Position numbers and translations under genes: made by a program. The notes under the pieces were generated by a model. The model was not told the DNA's origin. It did not search any database and was given only the letters and a program-made list of their open reading frames with translations. Positions 58,637 through 64,000 of a stretch of DNA of 64,000 nucleotides are shown here, one piece after another. The stretch comes from Paenibacillus sedimenti. Its GTDB lineage: Bacteria > Bacillota > Bacilli > Paenibacillales > NBRC-103111. The stretch lies in the NCBI RefSeq assembly GCF_014534655.1, contig NZ_JACVVD010000003.1:434001-498000 (forward strand), read 5' to 3'. Position 1 is the first letter of the stretch, and the number at the start of each line of letters is the position of its first letter.

Positions 58637-59875
58637 ATGGATCTTCATACAGGAGTTTTATATTGGCCTCAAACCTTGCCTGCTCCCCCCGCATACCCTT
58701 CTCTTCAGGAAGATATTGAATGCGATATTCTCGTGATAGGCGGTGGAGAAGCCGGAGCGCTTATCTCTCATGAACTTATGAAGTTCAGGTTCAATACAGT
58801 TCTTGTCGAGAAGAGGACGATCAGCGGGGGAATCTCCCGTGCTAACACTGGCATTCTCCAATATGCGAACGATCTGCACTTAAACGCATGTATCGATACT
58901 TTGGGCGAGCAAAAAGGATTACGTATTTATCAGCTGTGCAGACAAGCTTTAGATGAACTTGAAGGGATTATTGCCGGTTTGGACTTGGACTGCGAGTTTC
59001 AACGCAGAAGCTCACTCTATTTGGCCAGTTCCCACTCCGATGTGCCTGAGCTTAGGCAAGAGTTCCACACGCTGCAAGACAACGGCTTTGACGTTACATA
59101 CCTGGAAAAGGGACAAATCGCCGCCTCGTTCTCCTTCAGCAAACCTGGAGCAATTTGCTATAAAAATGATGCCGAAGTAAATCCTTTCCGGCTCACGCAC
59201 GCTCTTATTCATCAGGCCCGTCAACATGGAATTCGAGTTTACGAGTATACCGAAGTGATCTCTCATACGTCTGAACAGGATCGCTTGGTCTTCAAGACAA
59301 AGCAGCAGCATCAAATTAAAGCCCGCTTTGCGGTGTTTGCAACCGGCTATGAAACGCAAAGCATCAAGCGCAATCCGGGCGCTGTTTTATCAAGCAGCTT
59401 TGCCATTGCCACGCAGCCGCTGAAAGAGTTTCCAGGATGGCCGGGCCGTTGCCTCATTTGGGAAACAGCTCGTCCTTACTTATTCATTCGGACAACGGCG
59501 GACAATCGGATCATTGCCGGTGGTCTGGACGAAGCGACGGTCAACACTGCCGAGCGGGACGCCAAGCTGGAGGGCAAAAAAAATTCCCTGCTTCACGAAG
59601 TGCGCCAGCTGTTTCCCGGCATCCCCGATCTTCAGGCGGAGTACTATTGGGCTGCTACCTTTGGGAGTACTCACGACGGTTTGCCTATGTTCGGCGTTCA
59701 AGAGGGATTTCCGAACTGCTACTTCATTACAGGCTATTGCGGCAATGGCACAGTGTATAATAGGGTCGCGGCTAAGATTATATCCGGCATGCTCATCCAC
59801 GGCAGTCATCCGGATGCCGAACTTTTCCGCTTCGATCGCCGGACGCTTACGCCAAGCGTAAATGAGAAAGAGTAG
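58637..59875 (+). CDS. FAD-dependent oxidoreductase (DAO family)
   Basis: A 412-residue flavoprotein. The dinucleotide-binding motif is ILVIGGGEAGALISHEL near residue 31, with a DAO-type substrate domain and the C-terminal FAD motif GLPMFGVQEGFPNCYFITGYCGNG. It probably oxidises an amine, amino acid or hydroxy acid; the substrate cannot be told from sequence. Length and lack of a signal peptide suggest a cytoplasmic enzyme. Cys residues typical of Rieske-fused relatives are absent. Plus-strand single gene with AAGGAG upstream and a terminator downstream. Confidence 0.85.
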   Translation: MDLHTGVLYWPQTLPAPPAYPSLQEDIECDILVIGGGEAGALISHELMKFRFNTVLVEKRTISGGISRANTGILQYANDLHLNACIDTLGEQKGLRIYQLCRQALDELEGIIAGLDLDCEFQRRSSLYLASSHSDVPELRQEFHTLQDNGFDVTYLEKGQIAASFSFSKPGAICYKNDAEVNPFRLTHALIHQARQHGIRVYEYTEVISHTSEQDRLVFKTKQQHQIKARFAVFATGYETQSIKRNPGAVLSSSFAIATQPLKEFPGWPGRCLIWETARPYLFIRTTADNRIIAGGLDEATVNTAERDAKLEGKKNSLLHEVRQLFPGIPDLQAEYYWAATFGSTHDGLPMFGVQEGFPNCYFITGYCGNGTVYNRVAAKIISGMLIHGSHPDAELFRFDRRTLTPSVNEKE

Positions 59876-59900
59876 ATCTTCCCTTTTTTCTCCGTAGACC

Positions 59901-59916
59901 GATAATAGTCATTATC
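59901..59916. promoter_or_regulatory. Fur-box-like palindrome without an obvious target
   Basis: GATAATAGTCATTATC is a palindrome of two GATAAT half-sites. Fur boxes use such half-sites, but usually one base apart rather than four. No gene starts close downstream on either strand. Confidence 0.3.
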
Positions 59917-59944
59917 AGTGGGTAACCCCCCCTGTTGCAAAGCA

Positions 59945-59988
59945 AGCGCCGTCCTCATGAACCCTTCGTGAGGCGGCGCTATTTTATT
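59945..59988 (+). terminator. Terminator of the FAD oxidoreductase gene
   Basis: AGCGCCGTCCTCA, short loop, TGAGGCGGCGCT followed by ATTTTATTT. Confidence 0.8.
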
Positions 59989-60494
59989 TGAATGGAGCTG
60001 TCAGATGAATTTGTCCAGCGGACGTACGGGCTCTCCTTCAATGTGATTACGATACGGCCAGAAAAAACTTACCCTGTTCGATAAAAACGGCTCTTCCCGG
60101 AAGGGAAAGGAACAGCCAGAACACACGTATGGCGGGTTGATCCGACTCGAAAACCGCCTTTGTTGTAAGGGGAGTAGTTATAGTTCGATTTCACCCAATT
60201 ATGTAAAGCTGGTTAGATAATTAGCAAATGCAATCCCAATTTACCAACTTACGATGACCTTATTGAACATGCGATCGTATAAACCATTTAATAATTAGGT
60301 AAAATCGGACTGCAGATATTTTTGTTGATACAGATTTCCCCGCAATTCGGCGTTTTCGGACAGCAGTGGAGATTACCTCTTTGTTTGAGAGGGGAATGAA
60401 TCTCTAATAATTACATTTTCCGGGTATGTTTATTAGAAAGGGTATCCCTAACGCTTTAGTTCTGTAAAGGATTTAAACATTCTGTCAAAATAGA
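59989..60494. other. Gene-free stretch between FAD oxidoreductase and sigF
   Basis: About 500 bases with no frame that has both a start and a ribosome site. A 58-codon open frame on the minus strand (about 60003-60179) contains CSGCSFPF but has no usable start. Positions 60184-60309 are AT-rich and bounded by an inverted repeat, listed separately. Nothing else is recognised. Confidence 0.6.
60184..60309. repeat. Inverted-repeat-bounded element of about 126 bases
   Basis: The left end TTCGATTTCACCCAATTAT and the right end, read on the minus strand as TCCGATTTTACCTAATTAT, match at about 17 of 20 positions. The interior is AT-rich and non-coding. Size and ends resemble a miniature inverted-repeat element; the end motif CGATTT-ACC also occurs in the 33917-34313 array. 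Confidence 0.5.
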
Positions 60495-60495
60495 A

Positions 60496-60533
60496 CAAAC
60501 GCCTGTCTCATAAGAGAGGGCGTTTGTTCTCCT
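60496..60533 (-). terminator. Terminator of the spoIIA operon
   Basis: Minus strand: AACAAACGCC, CTCTCTTATGAGA, GGCGTTTGTT, then CTATTTTG. It starts just after the sigF stop. Confidence 0.85.
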
Positions 60534-60538
60534 AACAA

Positions 60539-61294
60539 CTATTGTGCGATTTGATCTTTGATCGATTGGAGGATCTTCTTTTCCAAGCGGGAAACCTGTA
60601 CTTGCGATATCCCTAAGCGGCTGGCCACCTCGGACTGTGTCTGATCGCGGAAATAACGCAGATATACGATCAATCGTTCCCGCTCCGAAAGCGTTCCTAT
60701 GGCTTCGTTAAGCGCCAGCTTCTCAAACCACTTTTCCCCTGACTCGTCCGAGATTTGATCCATTAAAGTGATCGGATCACCATCGTTTTCAAATACGGTT
60801 TCATGGATCGATGACAGCGGCTTATTCGCTTCCTGTGCGAACACGACTTCCTCCGCCGTAATCATGAGCTCTTCCGCGACTTCTTTGATCGTGGGCAGCC
60901 TACCGAGCCTTTTGGATAACTCATCCTTCGTCTTACGAATTTTGTTCGCCAGCTCTTTGAGCGACCGGCTCACTTTAAGCGTCCCATCATCACGCAGGAA
61001 ACGCTGGATTTCACCGATAATCATCGGTACCGCGTAGGTGGAAAATTTGACATCATAAGATAGATCGAATTTGTCAACGGACTTGAGCAGTCCGATACAA
61101 CCGATCTGGAACAAATCTTCGGCTTCGTATCCCCTGTTCAAGAAACGTTGAACAACAGACCAAACCAGTCGGATATTGCAGCTGACGAGCGTTTCTCTAG
61201 CGAGACTGTCTCCGGATTGGCTGAGGGCGATCAACCGTTTGACTTCCGTGTCGTCCAAATAACTGTGAGAGGCGTGTTTCAAATCGACATCCAT
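60539..61294 (-). CDS. sigF: RNA polymerase sigma factor SigF
   Basis: The 251-residue sigma-70-family factor has region 2 with GYEAEDLFQIGCIGLLKSVDKF and STYAVPMIIGEIQRFLRDDG, and region 4 with LSERERLIVYLRYFRDQTQSEVA and GISQVQVSRLEKKIL. It is the first forespore-specific sigma factor, held inactive by SpoIIAB until septation. AGGGG lies 8 bases before the ATG. Last gene of spoIIAA-spoIIAB-sigF. Confidence 0.97.
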   Translation of the reverse strand: MDVDLKHASHSYLDDTEVKRLIALSQSGDSLARETLVSCNIRLVWSVVQRFLNRGYEAEDLFQIGCIGLLKSVDKFDLSYDVKFSTYAVPMIIGEIQRFLRDDGTLKVSRSLKELANKIRKTKDELSKRLGRLPTIKEVAEELMITAEEVVFAQEANKPLSSIHETVFENDGDPITLMDQISDESGEKWFEKLALNEAIGTLSERERLIVYLRYFRDQTQSEVASRLGISQVQVSRLEKKILQSIKDQIAQ

Positions 61295-61305
61295 AGATCA
61301 AACCC

Positions 61306-61752
61306 CTAATTGTATAAAGCTTTTTTAGATTCAATTCGCTTCATCATTTTTATTTTGGTTCCGATTCCGACGGCCGTCACAACATCCACTTCATCCATGA
61401 AGTTTTCCATGATCGTAAAGCCCATGCCTGAACGTTCGAGCTCAGGTTTGGACGTATAAAGAGGCTGCTTCGCTTGTTCCAAATCTTCAATCCCTGTGCC
61501 GTTGTCTTCCACTGTGATGTGGACCATATCCTCATCGATCTGCGTGGAAATCGTGATTACGCCATCGGTACGGTTGTTGTATCCATGAATAATCGAGTTG
61601 GTCACAGCCTCAGATACAACGGTCTTAATATCCGTCAATTCATTTAGCGTAGGGTCCAGCTGAGAGACGAAAGCAGCTACGGCTACACGCGCGAACGCTT
61701 CATTCTCCGAACGGCTGGCGAACTGCAGCGTCATAAAGTTTTTATCACTCAT
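61306..61752 (-). CDS. spoIIAB: Anti-sigma F factor and kinase SpoIIAB
   Basis: A 148-residue GHKL-type protein kinase with the N box [13 protein letters not shown], the G1 motif [11 protein letters not shown] and the G2 motif [12 protein letters not shown]. It binds sigma-F and phosphorylates SpoIIAA. Its ATG overlaps the spoIIAA stop by four bases. Confidence 0.97.
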   Translation of the reverse strand: MSDKNFMTLQFASRSENEAFARVAVAAFVSQLDPTLNELTDIKTVVSEAVTNSIIHGYNNRTDGVITISTQIDEDMVHITVEDNGTGIEDLEQAKQPLYTSKPELERSGMGFTIMENFMDEVDVVTAVGIGTKIKMMKRIESKKALYN

Positions 61753-62105
61753 AGCGCAACCTCCAGACTGGAGATCGCGGATCTTTCATTTTCCTGAATC
61801 GATACGATTTTGAACAATCCGGATAGCTCGAACAAGCGATATACCGCAGGTGTTACGTCGCAAACGACCATCTTGCCGCCTTTGCTCGTAATTTGCTTAT
61901 AACGACCGAGAATGACGCCCAGACCTGAGCTGTCCATGAAGGATAGATCCTTCAGGCTAAGTATGAGATGGCGCGTATCTTCTTTGGCGATCGCTTCCTC
62001 CATCCTTGCTTTCACGCTATCAGCCGTATGATGATCCAACTCGCCTTTCAATCTAACAATCAGCGCTCTTCGGCCTTGCTCGAATTCAATTTGCAGGCTC
62101 AACAT
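61749..62105 (-). CDS. spoIIAA: Anti-sigma F factor antagonist SpoIIAA
   Basis: A 118-residue STAS-domain protein with [16 protein letters not shown] and the phosphorylation motif [17 protein letters not shown], in which Ser59 matches Ser58 of the Bacillus protein. The unphosphorylated form frees sigma-F from SpoIIAB. ATG at 62105 with AAGGAG 5 bases upstream; the GTG two codons earlier overlaps the site. Confidence 0.96.
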   Translation of the reverse strand: MLSLQIEFEQGRRALIVRLKGELDHHTADSVKARMEEAIAKEDTRHLILSLKDLSFMDSSGLGVILGRYKQITSKGGKMVVCDVTPAVYRLFELSGLFKIVSIQENERSAISSLEVAL

Positions 62106-62133
62106 GTTCACTCCTTCCCAGTCATGAAAACTA

Positions 62134-62174
62134 GATTTCTACAGGGAAGATGGAATTTCCTGCCACACGACAAA
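62134..62174 (-). promoter_or_regulatory. Candidate sigma-H promoter and Spo0A box of spoIIA
   Basis: Minus strand: -35 GCAGGAAAT (fits RnAGGAwww), 12-base spacer, -10 GTAGAAATC (one or two changes from RnnGAATww), about 30 bases before spoIIAA. Immediately upstream is TTTGTCGTG (62166-62174), a 7-of-9 match to the Spo0A box. Both agree with known sigma-H and Spo0A control of spoIIA. Confidence 0.65.
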
Positions 62175-62209
62175 ACTAGAAGAAAAGCGCTAAAACTAGA
62201 AGAAAAGCG
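62172..62209 (-). repeat. Tandem direct repeat upstream of spoIIA
   Basis: AAAACTAGAAGAAAAGCG occurs twice, 20 bases apart, starting at 62172 and 62192. It lies between the dacF stop and the candidate sigma-H promoter, overlapping the putative Spo0A box by three bases. Confidence 0.75.
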
Positions 62210-62229
62210 AGTTCATTCGGGAATCCTCC

Positions 62230-63408
62230 CTATGAATCGGTATGGAACAAATTCGAGGTCGTCCGTTTAAACAGTTTCCACCATGAAGCCTTGTTCACGG
62301 CTACCGGGGACTCTAAAGGGTACTCGGCAAGTACGGCGTCGCCATTGTACACAACAATTTTGCCAATCGACTGCCCTAAAGCAACCGGTGCTTTGAGATT
62401 CGGATCCACTTGCAGTTCATGTCGAATATTTTGAGTGGCCTCGCCTTTTTTCATCAGAATGCTGTAATTTTGCTTAGCAACCAGCGGAACTGTCGAAACT
62501 TCACCTTTGTTAATCGTAAAACTGCCCAGACTGTCACCGGATTTAAACAACGGGTAATTCGAATATTGAGCAAAGGCGAAATCGAACAGTTTGCTCACTT
62601 CCGCATTGCGTGTTTTTGTATTAGGTTCCCCGAGCACAACTGCGATAACGCGAAGATTCTCCCGCTTCGCCGTAGCTGCTAAACAGAACTTAGCCTCACT
62701 GGTATAACCGGTTTTCAATCCGTCAGCACCACTGTAGAATCGTACCAGCTTATTCGTATTGACAAGCCAGAAAGGGTTTGCTGTATCTTTACGCAAATAA
62801 TCTTGATATACGCCTGTAAATTTCGTAATTTCCTCATGCTTGAGCAGTTCTCGGGACATGATGGCGATATCACTCGCTGTCGTATAATGATTGTCCACAG
62901 GCAATCCGTTAGAGTTCGAAAAATGTGTATTTTTCATCCCTAGCTGCTGGGCGCGTTCATTCATCATGTGTACGAAATTTTCTTCCGAGCCGGCTATTTT
63001 CTCAGCCATCGCGACCGAAGCATCGTTACCCGATGCCATTGCGATACCTTTAAGCATTTCTTGTACAGTCATTTCTTCTCCTGGTTCAAGGAAAATTTGT
63101 GACCCGCCCATGGAAGCCGCGTATTCGCTCGCCCGTACTTTCTCATCCATCTTGATTTTCCCTTGATCGATCGCTTCCATAATGAGCAGCATCGTCATGA
63201 TTTTAGTTATACTGGCCGGCGGCAGTTTAGCATCCTTATTCTTGTCTACGATCACAGTGCCCGTGTCCGCATCCATCAATACGGCGGATTGTGCGTTAGG
63301 CGTCAGATCCACCGATTGGGTTTTCTTCTCTTCGGCAAAAACTGCAGGCATTAAGAGCAGCATGCATAACAGTAAACAAATTAGACTGATAAACCCTTTT
63401 TTTAGCAT
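62230..63408 (-). CDS. dacF: D-alanyl-D-alanine carboxypeptidase DacF
   Basis: A 392-residue exported carboxypeptidase: signal peptide (LICLLLCMLLLMPAVFA), active site ASITKIMTML, SGN in MASGNDASVAM, and KTG in DGLKTGYTS. The C-terminal PBP5-type beta domain and an amphipathic tail (WWKLFKRTTSNLF) anchor it to the membrane. In B. subtilis dacF is a forespore gene upstream of spoIIA. ATG at 63408; AGGAGG is about 12 bases upstream and closes a hairpin repeat. Confidence 0.93.
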   Translation of the reverse strand: MLKKGFISLICLLLCMLLLMPAVFAEEKKTQSVDLTPNAQSAVLMDADTGTVIVDKNKDAKLPPASITKIMTMLLIMEAIDQGKIKMDEKVRASEYAASMGGSQIFLEPGEEMTVQEMLKGIAMASGNDASVAMAEKIAGSEENFVHMMNERAQQLGMKNTHFSNSNGLPVDNHYTTASDIAIMSRELLKHEEITKFTGVYQDYLRKDTANPFWLVNTNKLVRFYSGADGLKTGYTSEAKFCLAATAKRENLRVIAVVLGEPNTKTRNAEVSKLFDFAFAQYSNYPLFKSGDSLGSFTINKGEVSTVPLVAKQNYSILMKKGEATQNIRHELQVDPNLKAPVALGQSIGKIVVYNGDAVLAEYPLESPVAVNKASWWKLFKRTTSNLFHTDS

Positions 63409-63419
63409 AGCGATTCTAC

Positions 63420-63464
63420 CCCTCCTGAGAGTTTTGCGCCAGCAAACTGGCTCCGTAAGCGTGA
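63420..63464 (-). repeat. Shine-Dalgarno-abutting hairpin repeat before dacF
   Basis: Coding strand: CACGCTTACGGAGCC, stem AGTTTGC TGGC GCAAAACT (one A bulged), then CTCAGGAGG. Confidence 0.75.
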
Positions 63465-63560
63465 ACTGATCTATGAAGCAAAGCACTAGACTTGCATCGA
63501 GAATTACTGCTAATCAGTGTTGACGGTTTCTCCGCAAAATATTCCAATCATGGGAAAATA

Positions 63561-63592
63561 AAAAAGCACTTTCCTTAATTGGAAAGTGCCTG
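63561..63592 (-). terminator. Terminator of the pyrimidine-nucleoside phosphorylase gene
   Basis: Minus strand: GCACTTTCC AATTAA GGAAAGTGC followed by six T residues. Confidence 0.88.
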
Positions 63593-63606
63593 ACTTTTAC
63601 TCTATT

Positions 63607-64000
63607 TTAGACGATAACGTCGTAAATCAATTGCACATCCGCAGGCTTCGTACTCTCGATACGGTAAGCCTCATGGATCATCGCTTCAACTTCCGCCACG
63701 TCTTGGCGATTGGCATGCATCGTGCAGATGGACTCGCCTGCCTTTACGATATCGCCGATCTTCTTGTTCAATGTCAGCCCGACTGCATAGTCAATCTGAT
63801 CTTCCTTCTTCGCTCTACCTGCACCCAAGAGCATGGCCGCGATCCCGATTTGCTCCGCATCGATTTGGTTGACAAAACCGTCTTTTGCGGCTATCACATC
63901 GAAATGATATTGGGCAGTCGGCAGCAGCTCCGGATGATCCACAACATTCGGATCTCCGCCTTGACTAGCGACGAAACGCTTGAATGTCTCCAGGGCCTTA
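63607..64000 (-). CDS. pdp: Pyrimidine-nucleoside phosphorylase, C-terminal part only
   Basis: About 130 C-terminal residues are present; the frame continues past the right edge (KALETFKRFVASQGG then VVDHPELLP). The fragment has the type II phosphorylase C-terminal domain: AAKDGFVNQIDAEQIGIAAMLLGAGRA, split as AAKDGFVNQIDAEQIG and AAMLLGAGRAKKED, then GLTLNKKIGD. The enzyme cleaves uridine, thymidine and deoxyuridine with phosphate. In B. subtilis pupG and drm lie next to dacF; here a pyrimidine phosphorylase does. Separation from thymidine phosphorylase deoA is not possible from this part. Confidence 0.88.
   Translation of the reverse strand, partial: KALETFKRFVASQGGDPNVVDHPELLPTAQYHFDVIAAKDGFVNQIDAEQIGIAAMLLGAGRAKKEDQIDYAVGLTLNKKIGDIVKAGESICTMHANRQDVAEVEAMIHEAYRIESTKPADVQLIYDVIV

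Noticed and set aside
60003..60179. Minus-strand 58-codon frame with CSGCSFPF
   Set aside because: The CxxC is suggestive, but there is no ATG, GTG or TTG near its beginning and no ribosome site; left as unexplained sequence.
1..64000. Prophage, integrative element or insertion sequence
   Set aside because: No integrase, transposase, structural phage gene or att-like duplication was seen; gene order is the conserved chromosomal order.

Overview
This window is ordinary chromosome from a spore-forming, low-to-moderate-GC Firmicute. The best match is Paenibacillaceae (Paenibacillus type). It carries sporulation and germination genes (spoIVA, spoVIF, YIEGIA pair, ypeB, gerW, spmAB, dacB, spoVAA/AB/AF, spoIIAA-AB-sigF, dacF), the trp attenuator mtrB, and futalosine-type menaquinone genes (mqnA, ubiX, ubiA-like) beside hepS and menG. 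Gene order follows the Bacillus subtilis region from hepS-mtrB-hbs-spoIVA through cmk, gudB, the res cluster, the rib cluster, lysA, spoVA and spoIIA. Almost every gene is on the minus strand. The plus-strand exceptions are a deacetylase, an unknown membrane protein, serA, a broken transporter and a FAD oxidoreductase. No prophage, insertion sequence, CRISPR or rRNA is visible.

Layout. 1-4,440: menaquinone/heptaprenyl genes and mtrB. 4,600-6,900: tRNA-Pro, hbs, spoIVA. 7,100-15,960: yphF, two ferredoxins with a nucleotidyltransferase between them, DUF2768-like yphE, spoVIF, gpsA, plsY, der, YIEGIA and its capping partner, yphA, fni. 15,980-26,050: S1-like protein, plsC, cmk, ypfB, ypfA, ypeB, a tiny zinc ribbon, prsW, gudB, a primase-helicase with a degenerate Toprim, mecA. 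26,290-31,640: envelope and membrane proteins of mostly unknown role. 31,820-33,770: a T-box leader and serA. 33,917-34,313: a tandem palindromic repeat array. 34,456-41,572: resA-resE and rluB. 41,634-43,979: spmB, spmA, dacB. 44,243-44,889: a transporter pseudogene. 44,954-52,287: gerW, ytfI, scpB, scpA, a frameshifted M50 relic and the FMN-riboswitch-controlled rib genes. 52,545-58,437: ppiB, lysA, spoVA genes, def. 58,637-64,000: FAD oxidoreductase, a 650-base non-coding gap, the spoIIA operon, dacF and the 3' part of a pyrimidine-nucleoside phosphorylase.

The most unusual content is non-coding. (1) A family of short hairpin repeats abuts the Shine-Dalgarno of at least eight genes on the coding strand. 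Their stems differ in sequence but stay paired, and there are four tandem copies between resA and resB and two before ribE. (2) A second structured repeat is bounded by CCCCNNAAAGT and ACTTTNNGGGG, with three copies of 139, about 127 and 52 bases. Two copies share an internal bulged hairpin with compensatory changes. (3) A 112-base tandem palindromic array shows a precise 51-base internal deletion. These may be families of mobile palindromes or undescribed cis-acting RNA structures; the sequence alone cannot decide.

Several genes appear to start at TTG with a good Shine-Dalgarno (spoIVA, spoVIF, der, cmk, ypfA, scpB, ytfI). Starts given here were chosen by ribosome-site spacing and family alignment from memory, not by database search.
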